Shown: positions 37,001 to 47,900 of the stretch, one piece after another | Layout of the letters: each line of letters starts with the position of its first letter | How positions within the stretch are numbered: the first letter of the stretch is position 1 | From: Ascidia mentula | Taxonomy: Eukaryota; Chordata; Ascidiacea; Phlebobranchia; Ascidiidae | Direction of reading: 5' to 3' | NCBI GenBank assembly: GCA_947561715.1 | Contig: OX387201.1 | Coordinates: 15,762,001-15,826,000, forward strand | DNA: 64,000 bases | Position numbers and translations under genes: made by a program | Notes under the pieces: model-generated | Told to the model about the DNA's origin: nothing | Seen by the model: the letters and a program-made list of their open reading frames with translations, nothing else | Databases searched by the model: none

Positions 37001-38326
37001 CAAATTGCATAGAGAAGATCAGATACGTTTCCAAACCGTGCATGTTTATTTACCCAGAATGTAACACACCCAATGTTGTTTCAGAATTAATAAACGTCAA
37101 ACACATGACGATGATTTGGGAATAGAAGAGATCTGTCATCGCCCAACCGTTTTGTTTAGATAGAGGTAACTTTTATAAAAAAAAATGCATCAATATAAAA
37201 AATTTAAATACCCCAATTTTTAGTATTTAAAATACGCATCATCAGATAGAGGATTCATAAAGTGTTTAATGAAGAGCTTTGCATTTTAACAATATCCTGT
37301 AAAGTTATACGACGCTTGATGAATGAAAAAGTAAAAAAAAACATCTCCTTTGTCAGCTTTGATATAAACATGCATACCTAACCAATTAGCCTGTTCATGT
37401 TTCGCAAAAACTAATCGAATCAAAATAGAACTTTTGGTTTACCCGATGTTGTCGGCTTCCTTGTTACCGCCCACCGGTCAGTCATTTTTTTAAAACATTG
37501 CGTCAAAACTTGTTTTGTTCTCAAATATATTACCAACAGGCTAAACAGTGTTCGCCAAAGAGCCATTGTCAAATATTAGCAACAAATTTGCGGTGAATCT
37601 AAAATTCCGTTTTACCAATTTAGAGCGATTTCCGCGGGAAATACAAAGCGACCTTTTGCGGACAGAAAGTTAAATATCGGAATGGTACTAGTTGTCTATT
37701 ATACTGGAATATGGGAACGCTTTAATTTTGTTCTAATTTCAAATTTATAAAACATCGAGATGTTGTTTTTACACTTTTACAGCCCGTATTTGCACTCGTC
37801 ATAAGAAGAACTGATATTGGGTAATTTTTTGAGGTACAATTGAAATTCTTTTAATTTTAGTATTACAAATATTCCGTTGAGAAAGTTGTTTTGCATTGAA
37901 ATCAAACATCTTTAAAATACTTTTTGCAGAACACTTATTATGGCTTCTCCATTTCGCTTTGGACGTTCATAGATAGAACACAGTACATTTTACTTGATTT
38001 GACAAAAACAAGTCATTTCACGTCCCAATGCGCATGTGGAAACTTGACGCCTCCACAACACACAAGAGCTGTCTTGTCTTCATCACAATGTTTTAATGAT
38101 CTATATACGATAGCTAAGATTGGCACGAAAGGGCCTTCGCAGTGGGGCGATCCATGCGATTGCATGAAACACTTCTGCGTGTTTATCACAACACACTTAC
38201 AGCTTTTCTGTTGTTTATCACTAACAAGCGCCACAACAAACCAAATTTTTACTCACCCACAGCGGAACTTGAGACGATTGTCAAAGCGAGAAACCAAAGG
38301 CAGTTCATTCTTGATGACAACAGCAT
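31038..38326 (-). CDS. Mucin-like single-pass membrane protein with duplicated ectodomain module
   Basis: Eight exons: 38326-38257, 36235-36191, 35825-35677, 34901-34530, 34064-33960, 33519-33106, 32736-32626, 31571-31038. Every splice phase agrees; 599 residues. Residues 1-23 (MLLSSRMNCLWFLALTIVSS) form a signal peptide. Residues about 24-212 are Thr/Ser-rich with many N-x-T sites, typical of mucin stalks. A two-exon module follows twice (about 213-340 and 386-520). Its first part contains NAT-x-LF-x-GV and VE-x-Q; its second contains FA-x-x-TTG, FY-x-x-x-x-DV-x-VK, YTL and a Cys pair in C-x-KLEAAGG-x4-C. A membrane segment lies at about 526-550, followed by a 49-residue tail rich in Ser/Pro (TPPTPPRVAYA end). 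I do not recognise the module as a named domain; its place beside mucin stalk and membrane is reminiscent of SEA domains. Function unknown; surface or apical coat is a guess. An intervening small exon could have been missed. Confidence 0.85.
31999..32034 (+). repeat. G-rich minisatellite with G-quadruplex potential
   Basis: Short GGGC and GGGCGTTC units repeat across about 35 bp, giving at least six GGG tracts with short loops on the + strand. It lies in the last intron of the mucin-like gene, whose transcript is the C-rich strand. Confidence 0.6.
32068..32135 (+). repeat. Degenerate tRNA-like element with A-run
   Basis: A 7-bp acceptor-like stem TACCAAA/TTTGGTA encloses about 52 nt that includes a B-box-like GGGTTCAAATCCC and is followed by eight A residues. 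D and anticodon arms are not convincing. Probably a decayed tRNA-derived SINE. Confidence 0.35.
35546..35590 (+). repeat. Stem-loop repeat fragment resembling a decayed hammerhead core
   Basis: CTGATCA followed by a 7-bp hairpin (GGCATAA/TTATGCC) and then GAAACG. This has the order of a hammerhead core, with one base of CTGATGA replaced. Stem I is not evident. It lies in an intron of the mucin-like gene, antisense to it. Confidence 0.35.
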
Positions 38327-38529
38327 TGCTTAAAACTGACACTTGCTGTTGAAACAATAAGGCAAAGTACAATTAAACCATGCACCACAGCAATACGTTG
38401 CGACTGAGGAAGAAAAAGGCCTTTCCCGTCTCTTAGGCAGACGCTTGCTCACTGTAGCCAATGGGGCGTTAACCCACCACTGTTGAGGCAACGACTTTCG
38501 TTATGCCCGAGACTGCTGTTGACTTACGC

Positions 38530-38543
38530 GTTACCGTGGTAAC
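38530..38543. promoter_or_regulatory. Perfect RFX X-box palindrome upstream of the mucin-like gene
   Basis: GTTACC-GT-GGTAAC is a full symmetric X-box with the canonical two-base spacer, about 205 bp upstream of the signal-peptide ATG at 38326. RFX factors use such sites to drive cilium genes, so the gene may be expressed in ciliated cells (inference). Confidence 0.6.
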
Positions 38544-38954
38544 GTCTGCGTGTGCAATGCAGTTGTCGCTTGCGGGATTTCTCGACGGCGTGAAGCGTTC
38601 CCAACGTGTGGGCGCCCTTGTGTAAAATACCTCTCCTTGTGGTTTTGTTTTCTGGAAATTCTTGCTTGTTTATGTGAGTGGTGAAGCGAGAAGTTTGTCT
38701 TAAGTGGGTTATGCGTGAAGTACTGCTGGATCGAAAATTAGGTTTGTCCTGCAGTTGTTCACTTTCCTCACCGTGTTACAATAACGGTAAAGCATAAGTA
38801 CAACAATGGGAGAATGACGAAGCAATCTCTGAGTCATTTCACGGGCCTTTACAAAATAATCCACCCATCAAAAATTTTAGCTGTTTATTTCATTTCCGTT
38901 GTGATATTACATCATAATTACGCAACAGCAATAAAGCCAATAATGTTTAAAAGT

Positions 38955-39075
38955 GAGCCGCAGACAGGCCACTATTTGGTCTCATCAGTGCAACTTGAGG
39001 ACTCGTGACGATCTTGACAGCTGAATAGCCTGGCAAAAACTTCTACATTGTGGTGACTCGGTTTGGTAGGACATT
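38955..39075 (-). mobile_element. Minus-strand copy of the hammerhead-ribozyme repeat
   Basis: On the minus strand it reads TTGCACTGATGAGACC, then a loop, then CTGTCTGCGGCT. The CTGATGA core, GTC cleavage triplet and part of stem I are present, but the GAAA box and stem III are missing. The upstream part aligns loosely with the 29.6-kb element (GTACC, ACCACAA-GT-GAA, TGCC-GCTA). Confidence 0.5.
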
Positions 39076-40208
39076 AGGTACAATCCACCTGAGACGAATC
39101 AAAATGGAACACTCTTCGGCCAAGCGACCTTGGCAAACCAATACTGCGTCTTCGCCTGTCCATTTAGCTGACAAGATCGCCAACTTCCAACAAATTTCAC
39201 TGATGAAACCAACGTAGAAAGAGACCCTGTCATGATTGAAGTTTATTGGCGTTTAAATTTATGGTAAACCGTGACTGTCAAATGTTATTTATGGCCTAAA
39301 TTACCATCACGAGATTCCTACCCTTGACTTATCCGATATATCGGACGCAATGGATTAAAAACAATTACAGAAAGAACGTTCAAATTAACAACCCTGTGGT
39401 AAATAGCGATTTGGGGGACTTTGGTTGTTGCACCATTCTCGTAAAGCAATTTGTTCGATCCAAGTACAAAAAATCTTACTGTCTAACTACAAATTGAAGT
39501 GAAAATTTAAATATTTAGGTATTATATCGCGAAACTCGGAAACAAGATTTTTCGCGTTCACAAAACCTTCAGACTTGCGCTTGTAAGCCTGGAAACTGTA
39601 TCTTTAGAACTTGGCACTCAAACTAAGTTTACACGGCTCGTCAATTAGCTCCTGGCCTAGTCCTCACCCACTGGTTATGTATGTGTCGTGTTTATAAGTT
39701 GGTGATGGAGTTTGGTTCAATGGAGGGGCGTCTTCGCCGGCCTCACAGAGTTACCTGTGCGAAACGAAACGTGCCCGCGTGCCGTTTGTGCGTCTATTTA
39801 CAGTAAAACCGACCAGGAAATAAATGTGTCGCTAAAGTTTTGAAACATCGACCGCGGGCTGGATAGGATTCAGGATACTTTTCTCCCGTACTCCGAGATC
39901 GCATGATTTACTTCTTGCAAAGAATGCGCGTGTCCCGAAATGATAACTAACCGATGCAGAAAACGGTACAGTGTATTGTTTTCTGTACGATAAAGTACGA
40001 TAAGCAAGCACGTTTGTTTTGCTCGGGTTTTCAGCATATTATAGATTTACTCAAAAGACTTATCCGACTTCCAAAAAAATGATTGCCGATGACGATTTTG
40101 TTTCTGAAGCCGAATATATCAACCTCCCCAAGTACGTTATCGTTGTATTTGAATGCAAAAGTGACCAAAGTCACTGAGAAACAAGTGCGCGCAAAGAAAA
40201 AACAAATG

Positions 40209-41264
40209 TCATCTAATATATTTCACAGTGACGCTAAGTGCAGGCATAAGATGGCAAATTTCTGTTCTGGACGAAGTCCGCTTTCGCTTATGTCGTCGCT
40301 TTCTAGTCTCGAACACGCAGTCTACCGTGTCCGACGTCACAGAGGACCGTCGTGCATGACTGCCACCGACCTCCGGGTAATTGAAAAGCGCAGACGAGTT
40401 TATGGAGGTCTCCCCCAGAGCCATCAGCGCTGATGTTTCTTGTTTCGAGAAAAACAAACCAGACGGTTTATCCAATTTTCCGTTTTTGGATCGGGCGTGC
40501 TTGTGTTGTTTACAACTGCTGACAGCTTTTTCGCGTTTTTTCAGCTTACGTTCTAGAATCTTTTCGGCTTCGTGGCTGTAGAATTCCAGTTGGTCCAAAT
40601 CCATTTCCTTGCGACGATATTCTTCACGTTTCTGACGACGACGTTCCATTACGCTAGAGTCTGAAAATGACGTAAAGCTGATTTTATTTATTATTTATTG
40701 TAATATTTATGAGATTCTGAAATGCATCTATATCTGTACTTCAAACTTTCAAAGCAGTGTAAGGCACTTTTTGTTTTTGTTCCTTTGGATATTAGCTGTA
40801 CAAAAGAAAGACATTATAGGTGTACTGGTTTCAAACATCCATCAATAAAATATATTATTTTCCTTGACGAGTCAACGATTAATTTTAATATTGGCCAACT
40901 AATTACAAACATATCATAAATAGGCAAGTTGCTTCCTTTTGTAATCATTCTTTTCCAAAACAGAAAATGTAAGTTTAGTTTAAACGATAAGGAAAAACCA
41001 ACAACATTAAAACTACATAAGAAAGCGCGCCCAGTAAATTCACAATCTTCTGTGAAAATGACCTCGGGCTTGAGTTGTGCGTGTGTTGTGTTATCAGTGT
41101 GAGTGGGTGGGAATCCTTAACTGTCCACCCACGCAAACCAATGCTAAACTGCCTAACCCATTTTCTTACCTTTAAAACGAAACAGGTATACTGCAAGTTT
41201 GGTCAGATAAACGCCCAAAATATCCTCGTTGGTTTTCCGTTCCGAGTAACCGTCTCCAAATGGT
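40209..41264 (-). CDS. Hypothetical basic coiled-coil-like protein; alternative 3' exons of the large gene or a separate gene
   Basis: Exon 40660-40209 (preceded by a good acceptor) encodes MERRRQKREEYRRKEMD, QLEFYSHEAEKILERKLKKR and then a Ser- and basic-rich stretch ending in a KRRHKRKR patch; stop at 40209. A possible upstream exon, 41264-41170, has a strong GTAAGA donor and joins in frame (PFGDGYSERKTNEDILGVYL...). Its entry phase matches the donor at 42647 of the large gene, so these exons could form an alternative non-membrane C terminus of that protein. The charged, heptad-like first 40 residues suggest a short coiled coil. No family recognised. No polyadenylation signal seen nearby. 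Confidence 0.45.
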
Positions 41265-41892
41265 CTGCTTACACAAAGAACCAAAGCGCAACATTTATAT
41301 ATTGTTTCGCCACCACATAGTCATCATAACAAGTTATGTTTGTTGTCATCCCGTTTGAAACACGCGCTGGAGGCCCGAGTGGCCACTTAAAAGCCCAAAG
41401 TTGGCCGATTCAAAAAGTGTCCACGCAATACGTGACGTCAGATATCGATTGTTGCTTTGGAAACGCGCTGTTGTTGTCAAGGGTTACGAAGGTAGAGAGG
41501 GGTCATGTGTTACGGGTGTGGCGTGGCGCTGATCCATGTAATACCCTTTCTGGGTTACTGCGTGTTGCATTGCTGGGTTTTGTGGTTTAAAACGTATTTG
41601 AAAAAGGTTTTTTCTTCATCTTACGGGTGTTGAGTTTGACTGGTTTAATTCGGTTACTTGGATATGGTTTAAAGTTTAGTTAAAGGATTTTAACGTGTCT
41701 GGCGTTGGATCCAAAGTGTTTGGTGGCATAAACAAAATGGCACAACTCGTTATCGTGGTAGAGACTGGTACTTTTATATTTAAACCGTCACATGCTAAGT
41801 TGTGCCACATTCACATTATGCTTTAATGTGAACATAATACAACATAATTTTCCCAGAGTAACAAGAAAGCACACAGATCCCATTTAACCATT

Positions 41893-41898
41893 TTTATT
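41893..41898 (-). terminator. Polyadenylation signal of the large KASH-like gene
   Basis: Minus-strand AATAAA about 12 nt after the TGA stop at 41910-41912; it implies an extremely short 3' UTR. Confidence 0.45.
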
Positions 41899-41909
41899 AT
41901 TTCCTCGTA

Positions 41910-44900
41910 TCACGTGGGTGGTTGTCCCTCCAAATGGAACACGTCTTCCCCTACAACGAAATACAGAAGCGCTGCCACTGCAACAACTCGCGCTGCTATG
42001 TCCGCCAGTGACGTCACAGCGTGCGCAGCGAAGCGGGTCGTTGAATTTGCTAGACGTAATGAGGAAGGAGAGTTAGCGGATGACGTGTCGGATGTTGATT
42101 GGCAAAGCCCTCTCCAGGCCCGAGATATGCTGTCTTTATTCGGAATTGGGAAGATTGAGGTTGATGAGGGTGTTGGGCTAAAGAAAAAGTTTATTATTTT
42201 GACGTAAAAGAATAGTTCAGGTTTTTTAATTCTTTTGTCTTTTTTTCCCTTTTCTATAGGCGTCGATATAGGGGTGACATAGCACCCCTCACAAACAAAT
42301 AGGGATGACAACGTGAGTATTGTCAATCCTGGATTTCGTTTTAATGAAAATTTATTGTTAGAAAAACCACATACATGCGTTACGGTAGTTTCAAACAACC
42401 TGTATTATCACCTTCACTATCATGACAAACACAAGTGTCTCGTGGATTGTTACGCAGCGCAGCAGTTGTTGTAGCATAAAGGTAATCGGCATTGTTACGT
42501 AATAGATTTGTTTGTCACTTCACATTTAATAAATCTGCAATAGACCGAGTGAACAATGTGCCAGCTTATTGAACATTATTTCTGGCAGCGTCAGCAATGA
42601 ATTCAAGCTAAACTTTCTGTTTATATTGATGCCATTTGATTTTCACCTGTCCTTGATATCCCGTCTGTGTTGATGGCAACTCCTGTGGTTCGCGCACACA
42701 CAGCAGTCTTCTTTGTAGGGACATGTTTCTGTCACAAATATTAGGTGAGGTGATGGTTATGTGTGAAGGAAGGAGAGGGATGCAAGATACCACAGGCAAA
42801 GTATACTTAAAGCATTGGCAGCACGCTTTTGTCATTTTTGTGATAAACTGCTTGACTATATTTCGGTTTGTAATGTTCTAAACCAAAATGTATATTGCAA
42901 TCCTACACCGATGGTTACGCGACGCCCATAGATTCGAAACGAAGCATCACGGCGTCTCGACGCATAATTTGTGAACCATCAACTTAGCTCAAGTACGTTA
43001 TCTGACCTTTTTCCGGTGAGAATTCCCTGTGGACAGTTTTTATGCGTGGTAATGGTTTTGAACTTTCTGCAAAGACAAATTCGTGGTTGAGTGACATTGA
43101 TCGGTTTCCTGCTATCAAAAACACTTTACCAGGGTTTCAAAAGAAGATGGTTATTTTGTTGTAGAAATTGATGAAGCGCTTGAAACCAAATCAGCTCTTT
43201 TTTGTATCAGTTTTATTACTATTTCAGGGCCGGTCATTGGCACATTTGACCAAATCGAGTCGTTTTTACATGAAATAGAGACCCCAAATTTTTGTATAAT
43301 AGAGCATTACCTCGGACCAGCTCTTATCTCCCTTAAAAATGATTACAAAAGAGCAAACCGATCCGGTTTCAAAAGACCGCCGACGTTCTTATTTAAGTTA
43401 AACGTGTGTTGGTTGCATTTGTATCGAGTCCAAGTGAATTATGTAAAACACAACATAGAGATACGACGGGATATTATGCATCCGAGTTATATGTAAACCT
43501 TACCCTTGCATTCACACTGGTTGGGTTTATTTCGCAGAGGAAGGCCCGTGAGATAATTCACAACATTTTGCGAATCGCCACCACTTCCTTCGTCTGAACT
43601 TTGAGAAAAATGCCGATTTTTTCCAATGTCCCTCTGATGATCCTTTCTATCGCCGAAACGAATGCGGACGGGAGTTTTTACATTTCTGCACCTGGTCCGC
43701 AATTGTTGACCATCGCAGAAGGTGTCATGGTCTCTGATGTGACGACGACAGTGATCGGGGGGACAAGTCATATTCCTTGCTTTTTTGGCCTGGATTTTTT
43801 CGCGTCTGGACAAAACAGCCGAATCGTCCGCAGAACTCCCGACCTGCGATTTCCACTTCTGAAGCTTCTGGGCCCACTTCGGTTTCACATTGTCCGGTTT
43901 GACACTTTTCTGACAAAAACCGCTCTCGCTTTCTGAGTTAAAATTAATTGCTGGGGACTTTTTCGTTGTCGATTGGCCTCTGGTTCCGATGCGTTGCTGC
44001 ATTCTGTCGTTTGGAATTTTTTTAATGAAGTCGCTACTGATATTTGGCATTCGCCTTCTTCCAACTTTGATAACAGAGTCAGTAGCAAAGTTATCGTGAT
44101 ATGCCGCATCATAACATTGAGATGATGAGAAGTTGGACGTTAATGGCACCGGGTCATCTATACGATTCCCTCTCCATGTTTCTTTCTCCATTCGTTGTTT
44201 ACCGCGTTTATCTTTTCCTTTGGTCAAATCAAAATCATTGTCGGGTGACATGGACGTTTCGGAGTAAGATTCTGTCGTTGTATCGGAGCGGGTTCCTCTC
44301 TGAACCAGGATTTTAGTTTTTTCTTTCGTCCTGCTCGAAGGATTCGGATATGCAACGTTGCGCCCTACTTTCACAGCGTTGGAACCGCGAGACTTTCGGC
44401 CCGTGGAAACGATACTGGCGTCACTTTCATCATGCAGACTTCTGTCAGGAGCTGTTTTTGCTTCCATAATTTGAGTGTTTCCTCCACCGACTTCGCTGCT
44501 ATCCTGGAAAAGTTTTGAAGTTACGTACTGAAGCATCTATATTGCTAGTTGCTGTCAATAGAAAAATAGCGACTAAAGAGACCTTGCGATTACATTATTT
44601 CGTTACGTAGGCTACTTTCAGTATGATTGGGAATGCGGGGTAAGGAAATAGAAAACCAAACAGGCATAGAAAAAAGGTTGTGTTGAGCGAAACCTTTTCA
44701 GGGTATCCAGGTCCCACATAACATTCTGGTAAATCTATGACTCGCTTGCTTAATCTAGAAAAATCTGGTTTAGCTAAACGATGCTCATGGGCATTCCAAA
44801 CTCTAATGGGACATGGTGTGGAGAACTCCGTACCGTGGGACTGATTAATTTCAACATATTTTTTCCAACAAATTACTGTGGCTTACTTAACTGACCTTTG

Positions 44901-47900
44901 GCTCACGATTTTGGTCGTGGACCACTAAGGAACATGGCTTTATAGATCAACTTGTTTCACTTTGTTTTTACCCGACATTAATTTTTAACCGACAAAACCC
45001 TAGCGTAAATATCATGCAATGACTTGCACGTAACTAACAATGCAAGAAGTACAAAACACAGATATTTTAAATCTTGATGCGTATTTTTTCGCTTTATTTG
45101 CATCAAGCGACCCAAAAAACTTTTACCCAACTTTGGGTCGCAACCCACAGATTTAGATGATTCACCCACCTTGCATGAAATGTCTTCGAAGTACTCTTTT
45201 AGAACAGGAACGGTTAATTGAACTGATTCGTTCTCTTGCTTTCGTCTCGCATGAGCAGTTTCATACTTTACTGTTCTGGGTGAAACAACTATTTCTCCCC
45301 GACAGCTGGAATTAATCAGAGAACGCTCGCTTGCGCTCTCATGCGGACGTTGGTTTTCCAGTTGTTTCGCAGTAACTGAGAAACACAGTTTTAGTAGTCA
45401 ACTAAACTGAAGTTACTTTTGATTTATTTGTAGAGTAACAAAGGGCATAGTTACGTCACAATACTTACAGCAGTGACAAACACCTTGAGGCTTGGGATTC
45501 GTAAATCACATATTTAAACGTCACGTAAAACTAGTTTTTGTGTTTTAACGCATAGGGAGTTCGAAATCAAAGTCTCCAAAAAAAAACTGAGTTTGTAAAA
45601 ATATACAAATTTCCATCAGTTGACTTTAAATTGGTTTCAGCAACCAAAATTGTTATTAATGTTTCACAGTAACTTTTTATGTCGTAATCGCCCAAAAACT
45701 CATTGTGAATTTTGGGTCTTAATCTTCTGGTGAAAATTTTTAGATCTCCCCTGGCTCAAACTTTACTATCTGTAAGAAAAAACAGTCTTACTGGGTCTTG
45801 GAGAGAAGAGAGGCAGGTTGTAGTTTTCGTCCAATCTTTCATGACCACTTTTTGGTATCTGATGTCGATGACGGGTGTTGGTACATTTACTTGTACATGG
45901 TTCGGCGTCGACCTCAGGCAAAACCTTCATCTCCGAACCAAAGCCTACGTTGTTTGACATTTCATCCGAATCATCAGGTACTTTTTTGGTATTTTTGAGG
46001 AAATTCTTCTGTCGTTTGGACAATGTACGTTTTCCCCTTACGTCTTTACACCATTTTATTGCTTTCGAGGAGCGCCCAGATGGATAAAATGCAGTATTTT
46101 TCCTCGCTATTTTTTCCCCTGATTTCTTTCTAGTCTTGAGTTTTCTGGTTTGATCCACGTCAAACGATTTGACGGACGGCAGATAGAGGGGGTCGCATTC
46201 GTTCTGCGTCGAACCGAAATAGCTTTCCGAACGTTCACCCTTCAAAACCGGGTGTTTCTCGGCTTGGTGATTGTGCCTCAGGTAGGGATGGAAACGTTTG
46301 TTGTAGAGGTTCCATGTCTTCTGACGTGAGCAGTGGTCGCACATTTTCTGAATATTATTATTGCGGTTCCTGCAAACACAACGAGTACAAGACGTGGCGT
46401 CGGGATGATTTTCATTGCTGCACATACTGTGACACGGAACTTGGGAACTTCCCTTGTTGGCACCGCAGGCACGCTTATCGCCCATTGAAACCGAGGGAAC
46501 AATGTTTTGTTGCTCGGAAGGAACATCATCAAAGGTAGAAAATTCCTTACGCCATTTAGCTTGACCGATAACTTCGCTACTTTCTCTGTCGTTTATCTTA
46601 GGTTGGCTTACCAAGTCATTTCTCAACTGGTTCACGACCTCCAGAAGCTTCTGTTGAATTTCACTGCTTTCCTGTCTCAGAAGTGGAGCGTCGTCCCCTT
46701 CGTTCGGTTTGGCTTCGTGCAACATATTTTCATAATGACTCAAGCTGTTTTTAATCTCCGACAAACTCTGGCAAACTTCACTGCGGAATTTTTTGCCCTC
46801 CGCATTATCGCTTTCTGACGCAGAGCTACATTCAGTTGTGGCGAACCCGACTTCTTTTGCCCAACTTACAACTCTCTGCAACTCCGCGTTAAGTTCTTTT
46901 ACTAAATTCTTTACTCCACCCGAGTAACAGCTTTCGTCAGTTGATTTGTTAATCTCTAACTTTACGATTTCGGTGTTGAACTTGAAATCTGATGAGGTGT
47001 TTCTATCGATTTTAATTGAGTTTACAGACTTTAAATTTGTACCGTCAGATGTCGTATCAACTTCAGCAAGCTTGTGTGCTGCTTTTACAGAACCCGTTCT
47101 TTTTTCCACGACGTCTTGGTCTTTTATAAATTCATCTTTACGATCGCTTATTTGGTCAATACATTGAATTGTCACTTCTTGGGGATCTTCTGGATTGTAA
47201 TTACATTGTACGGATGAATTTCGATTTGAATGACATGGCCGTGTTCCCTCTGGAGTCAGATCATTTTTGGTCTTACTCCTGTGATTTATTAGTTCAGATC
47301 CGTCCGCCTCGTCGAGCATTTCTTGCACGAAAAGGTGGGCCGACGTACTTGCATCAACATTGACCGTTGGTCGAGTCTTCACAGCGCCGCGAGAAAGTAA
47401 CTTTTTCCCGATCCTCTGCCCAATTGTAACCAAATCCGGTGACCTGGAATCCCTCTCCCTGCATCCTCTTGTTCCTAGGACTATCTTCTTATCGCTAGAC
47501 TCTGCATCTACAACTCGGTTCTCCCAGTCCTGTCCCACAACTGAGTAACGTCTGATGGAAATCTGCGACTCACTTTCATAACAATTTGCTACGTTTTCAT
47601 GAACCAATTCCCTTGTATTTGAGTGAATGGAAGATGTGTGATCACTAGGGTGATTTGTTGAACTAGACACCCCAGGAGACACCGAACTGTTGAAAGAATT
47701 CGAAGGTGACAGTTCCCTCTGTGCTTGGTTATGTTGTGATGTGTAGGAACAACAGGCTTCTTGCTCTAAAGGTTCGGCGTGTGCAGCAACACCTGGAACT
47801 TGGGCGGAAGTTCTCAAATCTGATTCCAATGCTGATGACTCGGAAGCTGCCGTTTTGTCATCTTTTGAATCGCTACCGTAATTTACTGACAAAAGACTAA

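Larger units (their letters stand above)
38327..40208. other. Upstream region of the mucin-like gene and intergenic DNA
   Basis: Contains the X-box at 38530-38543 and an inverted (minus-strand) hammerhead-repeat copy at about 38955-39075. No protein gene is supported. Confidence 0.5.

Noticed and set aside
37924-38352. 142-residue plus-strand open frame
   Set aside because: Overlaps the signal-peptide exon of the mucin-like gene on the other strand and has no recognisable features.
39200-39235. CTGATGAAACC as an active hammerhead
   Set aside because: Stem II and the GAAA box do not line up; kept only as a possible decayed copy.
41914-42207. Plus-strand open frame with an MGGC-type myristoylation start
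   Set aside because: It is antisense to the last exon of the large minus-strand gene, whose splice phases and KASH-like end are better supported.
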